Source: Opitutales bacterium
GTDB taxonomy: Bacteria > Verrucomicrobiota > Verrucomicrobiia > Opitutales > Coraliomargaritaceae
Assembly: GCA_018607135.1 (NCBI GenBank)
Contig: JABBCA010000018.1
Coordinates: 1-64,000, forward strand
Direction of reading: 5' to 3'
DNA: 64,000 nucleotides
A model generated the notes under the pieces. The model was given only the letters and a program-made list of their open reading frames with translations, was not told the origin of the DNA and did no database searches. Made by a program: the position numbers and the translations under genes. Shown piece by piece: positions 60,030-64,000 of the stretch; position 1 is the first letter of the stretch; every line of letters starts with the position of its first letter.

Positions 60030-60392
60030 GGCAGATACATTGAGATGAACCTCTTTTCAGGCACTCGTTGCTACAGCTGGTTAAAAGTTGGCCACACCAC
60101 AGAGTTTTGGGGCCACATAGCGGTGTCCGCTCTCAGAAATAGACGGTGCGCTCACGATCCGTAGAAACGTATTAACGCACAAGAAGTTCTACACGATGAC
60201 CTTACAGAAAATAAAGAACGTGTTTCCAGAGGGAGAGAAAGCCTAGCTCGAGTAGTTTGCTTTCACCTCCGCCTAGGCTGTTTTCATGAAAATTATAGAT
60301 TTTGATTGCATCCGAACCCTGAATGTAAATATTTACATTCAGGGTTCGGCAATCCCTATACTCGACTCGTTAACCTCAACCCCATATTAAGT
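60030..60392. promoter_or_regulatory. Non-coding leader before the GH144-like gene
   Basis: 360 bp with no gene. The main landmark is the 38-bp palindrome at 60312-60349. The rest has no recognisable element. Confidence 0.5.
60312..60349. promoter_or_regulatory. 38-bp perfect palindrome, probable operator or terminator
   Basis: Two exact 19-bp arms, CCGAACCCTGAATGTAAAT and its complement, with no spacer. It ends 43 bp before the ATG at 60393. The symmetric TGTAAAT/ATTTACA core is what a dimeric regulator would bind; a cruciform or RNA hairpin is the alternative. Confidence 0.7.
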
Positions 60393-61700
60393 ATGTTTGT
60401 CTATAAGAAAATTAAGTGCGCTGCTGTTGCGCTATTCGCTGCCTGTTCGGTCACGGTATCCGATGCGGCGATGTCGAAAGGTGAATTGTTTGAAAACTCA
60501 TATTACGCAATCGACGCGATGCGGACTCCTGAAGGAATGTATCGAGATAAATGGAATTTCTACACACCTCAAGATAACCGAGGTTCGATTGCCAACGTCG
60601 GCGTCGGAATCATGGCACTCTGTATTGCCGATTCGATGGGCTGGGAGAACAATGCCCAGGCCAAAGTGATCCAGACACTGGAGACGGTAACCAATGGAGC
60701 GCCGACTGCAACTGGCTATATCTGGATCGACCGCAATGAGACCGGATACTACCGACACTTCTTTGACACCACAACGGGGGCGAATGTCGGTAACTCTGAA
60801 TACAGCACGATCGACACCGCGATCCTAGCCAGTGCCGCGCTCTTTGCGAAAAACTATTTTCAAAACGGTGCCGTGTCCTATTGGGCCGAACGCGTCTACC
60901 GTGGTGTTGACTGGAGCCGTGCCATCGCCGATCCGAATGCAGGAACGATTTTCCTTGAGATGCAGGCCAATGGTTTCGGCGTTCCCGGGCAAACAACCAG
61001 CACTTTTAATGAATACATGATTGTCGCCTATCTCGCCATGCTAGCAAACAATGGCAACGGGGGAGCAGCGACCAGCTTATGGAATAACTATTACGGAACT
61101 ATCCCAAATCTTCCGACCAGTGGCTATTGGCAGTATTCCCTGCTGACCGATGCTCCCGGCACCTTTATTTCTGGTTTCATTCCGCAGTTCAATTATTTCT
61201 ACTGCAACGCGTTTTCTTCGAATACTCAGTATGTTGACTATTTGCGAAACGCAGCGGATGCCGATGCGCTCTGGTTCACACATTCTGGCTACGGCTGGGC
61301 TCCTTACTGCTGGGGTGTGGGTGCAGGCGCTTCCCCAGTCGCAGGCGGATACAACGCGGACAAAATTGCGAACAACCCTTGGATGGTCGTTTCTCCGCAC
61401 ATCATCGGCGGTTACTCAGTCGGGAATGTCTATTCGGGGCCCAATGCAGTCGATTACTCAAACGACTTGGCTCCCCTCGAAGACAACTTCGGCGCATCCC
61501 ACTATTACATCAACGGACGTAAAATTATCTGGAGATTCAGTCTGAGTGATCCTAATTGGAAAGCACAAGATCTCCAAGGTATTGATTACTCATCGATGCT
61601 ATTCGGTCTAGCCAGCCTGTATGGGCATTGCGGCCCCAACTTCTTCAACCAGCACAATAACTATGCGGGAACGACGCATTGGTTTCACAAATACTGGTAG
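60393..61700 (+). CDS. Secreted glucoamylase-like/GH144-type protein
   Basis: About 435 residues with a signal peptide (CAAVALFAACSVTVSDA). The helical-barrel pattern, with GSIANVGVGIMALCIADSMGW, WIDRNETGYYRHFFD and STIDTAILASAALFA, resembles the glucoamylase-like (pfam10091/GH144) family, whose known members cut beta-1,2-glucans. The match is by pattern only. Near the C-terminus NFGASHYYINGRKIIW is conserved-looking. The track start runs into the palindrome; MFVYKKIKC at 60393 gives a proper signal peptide. Followed by a strong terminator. Confidence 0.65.
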   Translation: MFVYKKIKCAAVALFAACSVTVSDAAMSKGELFENSYYAIDAMRTPEGMYRDKWNFYTPQDNRGSIANVGVGIMALCIADSMGWENNAQAKVIQTLETVTNGAPTATGYIWIDRNETGYYRHFFDTTTGANVGNSEYSTIDTAILASAALFAKNYFQNGAVSYWAERVYRGVDWSRAIADPNAGTIFLEMQANGFGVPGQTTSTFNEYMIVAYLAMLANNGNGGAATSLWNNYYGTIPNLPTSGYWQYSLLTDAPGTFISGFIPQFNYFYCNAFSSNTQYVDYLRNAADADALWFTHSGYGWAPYCWGVGAGASPVAGGYNADKIANNPWMVVSPHIIGGYSVGNVYSGPNAVDYSNDLAPLEDNFGASHYYINGRKIIWRFSLSDPNWKAQDLQGIDYSSMLFGLASLYGHCGPNFFNQHNNYAGTTHWFHKYW

Positions 61701-61774
61701 GATCTGTTTTGTCTATGGCATCATCGGAATGTTAGATATCGCGAGTTAAAACTCGTTGAGAGACTTTACTTCCC

Positions 61775-61806
61775 AAAGCCCGCTCGAGAGAGCGGGCTTT
61801 TTTTTG
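61775..61806 (+). terminator. Terminator of the GH144-like gene
   Basis: AAAGCCCGCTC/GAGCGGGCTTT with a GAGA tetraloop and a run of eight T residues. Confidence 0.95.
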
Positions 61807-62143
61807 ATCCTAGCTCGCGTCGTTGAGAGCCCGCATCCCAAGAACCAGAGTGTGTCGAGACTTGCGGGCAGATGGTTGGGATCAAGAGCGCAAGGCTAGG
61901 GGGATTCTATCTTCTACGTTTGAACCCTTTTATGACCCCCAAGGAATGTAATGAGTAATTTGTTCATAGTTGTTATGACAACTTTGGAATGTAGGCGCTT
62001 TTTAGTTGTATAAGGTTGTGCATGACAAGGAAATAAAAATTGAGCTAAAAACCGGGTCAGGGGCTGTAAAGGGTGCAGGGTGGCTGTTAAGGGGGCATCT
62101 TTTTGCCGACCCCTTTTTGCCCCTGCTGTATCTTTTGCGAAGA
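61807..62143. other. Gap with hairpin-forming G/C-rich sequence
   Basis: No gene. CAGGGGC near 62063 and GCCCCTG near 62120 are inverted around AAGGGGGCATCTTTTTG-type tracts and could form a REP-like structure next to the transposase unit. Confidence 0.45.
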
Positions 62144-62335
62144 CTACCTAAAATCGACGGGTGTGATTGTATGATTCTCTATTGAATCGTCCGTTAGCGT
62201 GGTTTTCCCATCATCAAAACCAATGTCTTTCCCTGTGTAGACGATACGGACATTATCTTTAAACTGGATTGCCTCATTTGCTTGCCTCGCAAGATCTGCA
62301 GGGGATCCTGAGTATCCTTGAAAAGGGGAGGATAC
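62144..62335 (-). pseudogene. 3' remnant of an unknown gene
   Basis: An open stretch without a start codon. Read on the minus strand it gives ARQANEAIQFKDNVRIVYTG, then GFDDGKTTLTDDSIENHTIT, and ends VDFR-stop. The composition is protein-like. It is cut off upstream where the tandem repeats of the transposase unit begin, so the 5' part was probably lost on insertion. Confidence 0.4.
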
Positions 62336-62380
62336 TCATCGCCAGTATAACCAACTGAAATGAAGCCTACTATGACATAC

Positions 62381-62432
62381 TATGAAAATGGGGTCATTAT
62401 GAAAATGGGGTCACATTATGAAAATGGGGTCA
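62381..62432. repeat. Tandem TATGAAAATGGGGTCA repeats, left of transposase
   Basis: Three copies of the 16-bp unit at 62381, 62398 and 62417, spaced by 1-3 bp. The last one overlaps the transposase stop codon. Confidence 0.9.
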
Positions 62433-63494
62433 TGTCGTTACCTTTGCAATGAGTTCTTTAAATGCCTCTTCCGTGTCCTGTTTATTAGCCTTAAAAGTGC
62501 CAACGTAGCGACTGACTGCGTGGGGGACGCCCATGTTTAGGTTGTTTGCGATCCAACCATTTGTGGCGCTGGTTCGTGACTTGAGGACTGCCGCAATTAA
62601 TATCTTCCAATCCGCTGATTTGATATCCAGACTGCAGTCAACCTCAGTTTTCTGAAGCAACTGCATGCACGCATCGAGCATCAGCTCCCACCTAAGCTCA
62701 TTCGCTTCTTGCAGAGTGGCGCCATCGTAGCGAGGGACTTTTGAGGTGGGCTCATCTCCTTCCTCGTTGTCATCTTCGACTTCTGCTATCAGCGCCTTCT
62801 TGAATGCTTTGGTGCCCAATGCCCAACCTCGGCACATTTTATCAAATGCCATTTTATCCTGCGCGCCTTTGTCATTCGTGAGCCAATTCAGATAGTCTGC
62901 ATACTTGCAGCGACCATAACTCGTATCGGCTAATCCGCCAGCGGCGAGGAGCGCTCCAGAGCAATCCATGAAAGCAGGACGCTTTGCGGGATGGTTCAAA
63001 TACCAATAGCTTGACCATCGGTAATCACGCAGCCCCTTTACGTCGGTCATGCCTGCTCGCACGGGATTCAGATGCGTGTAATGGAGTAGGGCGCCCAGAT
63101 AGCCGTCCTCTTCAACGATCAAGCTCTTGTAGCGACCTTGGAATAGTTTTCCATGCACTTTGCGAAACTTGTGGTAGCGATTCGCGAAGGTCGATTGCAG
63201 CCACTTCATCCCATAAATCAAATTTCCCTTCGGAGTGCGCACGACTAAGTGGAAGTGATTCGTCATCACGCAAAACCCTTCGAGGATCCACCCGCACTTC
63301 TCGCAGGTTTCAAATAGACATTTTTCAAAGGATTGGTGCGCACCTTCGTTGATGAACACATCCTGGCGGTAGTTCCCGCGGTTGATGATGTGATACACAC
63401 CATTTTCTTTTTCAATGCGTAGACTTCGTGGCATGAATAAAGAGGGTGCTCACAATGTAATTTATGTCAAATTGCAAACATAACGACATGACCC
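62427..63494. mobile_element. REP/Y1 transposase unit with short inverted ends
   Basis: GGGTCATGTCGTTA at 62427-62440 is matched by TAACGACATGACCC at 63481-63494, enclosing the transposase gene. Extra copies of the right end follow in tandem. The layout is that of a RAYT gene with its REP sequences. Confidence 0.75.
62430..63434 (-). CDS. REP-associated tyrosine (Y1) transposase
   Basis: A 334-residue Y1_Tnp protein. The opening MPRSLRIEKENGVYHIINRGN, the HUH motif in VMTNHFHLVVRTPKG and the nucleophile Tyr region LLHYTHLNPVRAG are all intact. A C-terminal extension (about 200-334) includes a helix-turn-helix-like KSRTSATNGWIANNLNMGVPHAV. Such enzymes cut and join single-stranded REP hairpins. 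Its stop lies inside the left repeat block. It looks functional. Confidence 0.93.
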   Translation of the reverse strand: MPRSLRIEKENGVYHIINRGNYRQDVFINEGAHQSFEKCLFETCEKCGWILEGFCVMTNHFHLVVRTPKGNLIYGMKWLQSTFANRYHKFRKVHGKLFQGRYKSLIVEEDGYLGALLHYTHLNPVRAGMTDVKGLRDYRWSSYWYLNHPAKRPAFMDCSGALLAAGGLADTSYGRCKYADYLNWLTNDKGAQDKMAFDKMCRGWALGTKAFKKALIAEVEDDNEEGDEPTSKVPRYDGATLQEANELRWELMLDACMQLLQKTEVDCSLDIKSADWKILIAAVLKSRTSATNGWIANNLNMGVPHAVSRYVGTFKANKQDTEEAFKELIAKVTT

Positions 63495-63597
63495 TTTTCT
63501 TGTGACTAAATTGCAAACATAACGACATGACCCTTTTCTTGTGACTTGACCCTTTTCTTGTGACTCAAACATAACGACATGACCCTTTTCTTGTGAC
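63469..63597. repeat. Tandem 39-bp repeats, right of transposase
   Basis: Two exact 39-bp units beginning AAATTGCAAACATAACGACA (63469 and 63508), then a shortened TGACCCTTTTCTTGTGACT and a third partial unit. Each full unit holds one copy of the transposase end. Confidence 0.92.
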
Positions 63598-63630
63598 CCT
63601 TTTCTTGACCTGCCTTTTCCTAGACCCCCT

Positions 63631-64000
63631 CTAAGCTGCTGTAGCTAAACTACCTAAATATTTAACTGCCAATTCTGTCTTTATTATTAAGTGTTTTAGG
63701 CTCTTGGGCTTGTAGTCATCGGTTAGCAATGACTGCATCATAAAGGCGAACATGTCGTCTTCATGAGATTTCTTCTGGTTGAAGACCTTTAGGACCATTT
63801 CTTTTACTAACAAAAATGTGAACTTCCCCTTTAAGTCATGCTTAGTTGCCGGGATTTTTACTTTCCATTCGTCGAAAGCGTAAGCATCAATTTTTTTCTT
63901 AAATCTAGAAATTGCCTGCTGTATTTTCACGTCAGATAGACCGTTGCTATCAAATAAATCTAGACCCGAACCAGAGAATGGGCCTGGCAAACCAGTGCTC
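63631..64000 (-). CDS. Partial hypothetical protein at the right edge
   Basis: A minus-strand frame open to the end of the window; the track start at 63990 is only a TTG and the frame continues upstream (STGL before PGPFSGSG), so the true start is probably outside. The visible 119+ residues are helical and Lys-rich (YAFDEWKVKIPATKHDLKGK, FLLVKEMVLKVFNQKK) and end KYLGSLATAA. No family recognised. A/T-rich codon use differs from the neighbouring genes, which may mean recent transfer with the mobile unit. Confidence 0.55.
   Translation of the reverse strand, partial: STGLPGPFSGSGLDLFDSNGLSDVKIQQAISRFKKKIDAYAFDEWKVKIPATKHDLKGKFTFLLVKEMVLKVFNQKKSHEDDMFAFMMQSLLTDDYKPKSLKHLIIKTELAVKYLGSLATAA

Noticed and set aside
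60306-60392. N-terminal extension of the GH144-like ORF
   Set aside because: It reads through half of the 38-bp palindrome and precedes a proper signal peptide.

Overview
The window looks like chromosomal DNA of a marine-type member of the Verrucomicrobiota, probably class Opitutae (Coraliomargarita/Puniceicoccales-like). This is inferred from gene content only: a long Bacteroidetes/Verrucomicrobia-type PurF, a PEP-CTERM protein, an SHD1-like secreted protein, a type II pseudopilin, several very large secreted sulfatase/esterase proteins with verrucomicrobial C-terminal tails, and a TonB receptor without SusD. Clear Shine-Dalgarno sequences are missing before most starts. No rRNA, prophage or plasmid backbone is visible; one tRNA-Leu(CAA) is present.

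Region 1 (1-19.3 kb) is housekeeping and envelope DNA. It holds Tex; an operon-like run of DegT aminotransferase, MsbA-like ABC exporter, tiny lipoprotein, DUF983 and 3-methyladenine glycosylase-like genes; an lptD-scpA-small ORF-Pro/Ala protein-trxA run ending in a clear terminator; glgB; a SufE/TatD/DUF983 run; an FkbM methyltransferase; tRNA-Leu; an MscS channel; an ACT-domain regulator; and an SHD1-like protein.

Region 2 (19.3-30.3 kb) is metabolism. pflB, pflA and an OFA-family MFS transporter form an anaerobic pyruvate-to-formate unit, with a CDF metal transporter divergent from it. purF and purH flank a rhodanese gene. The purF/rhodanese convergent junction carries an exact-period 375-bp tandem duplication that includes the 3' ends of both genes. 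Several families of intergenic palindromes and heptamer microsatellites occur here and in region 3.

Region 3 (30.3-40.3 kb) is rich in peptide-bond enzymes: a zinc-ribbon/rhomboid fusion protease, an ATP-grasp RimK-like ligase with an extra N-terminal domain next to a GNAT-C39 peptidase fusion, an M48 lipoprotein metallopeptidase, a frameshifted membrane protein behind a heptamer repeat, an M20 peptidase and a VF530-type protein. The ligase/GNAT-C39 pair is the best candidate for a poorly described biosynthetic system.

Region 4 (40.3-61.8 kb) is a polysaccharide-utilisation-like locus: an SGNH esterase with a LamG-like domain, a PEP-CTERM protein, two sulfatases, a GH94 phosphorylase, a TonB-dependent receptor, a pseudopilin, a decayed beta-helix gene and a GH144-like secreted protein. 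Four proteins share an unnamed ~200-residue N- or C-terminal module starting W-[ED]-F, which probably binds a common glycan or surface. A 38-bp perfect palindrome sits before the last gene.

Region 5 (61.8-64 kb) is a mobile region: a Y1/REP-associated tyrosine transposase with short inverted ends and tandem repeats on both sides, a gene remnant, and a partial gene running off the right edge.
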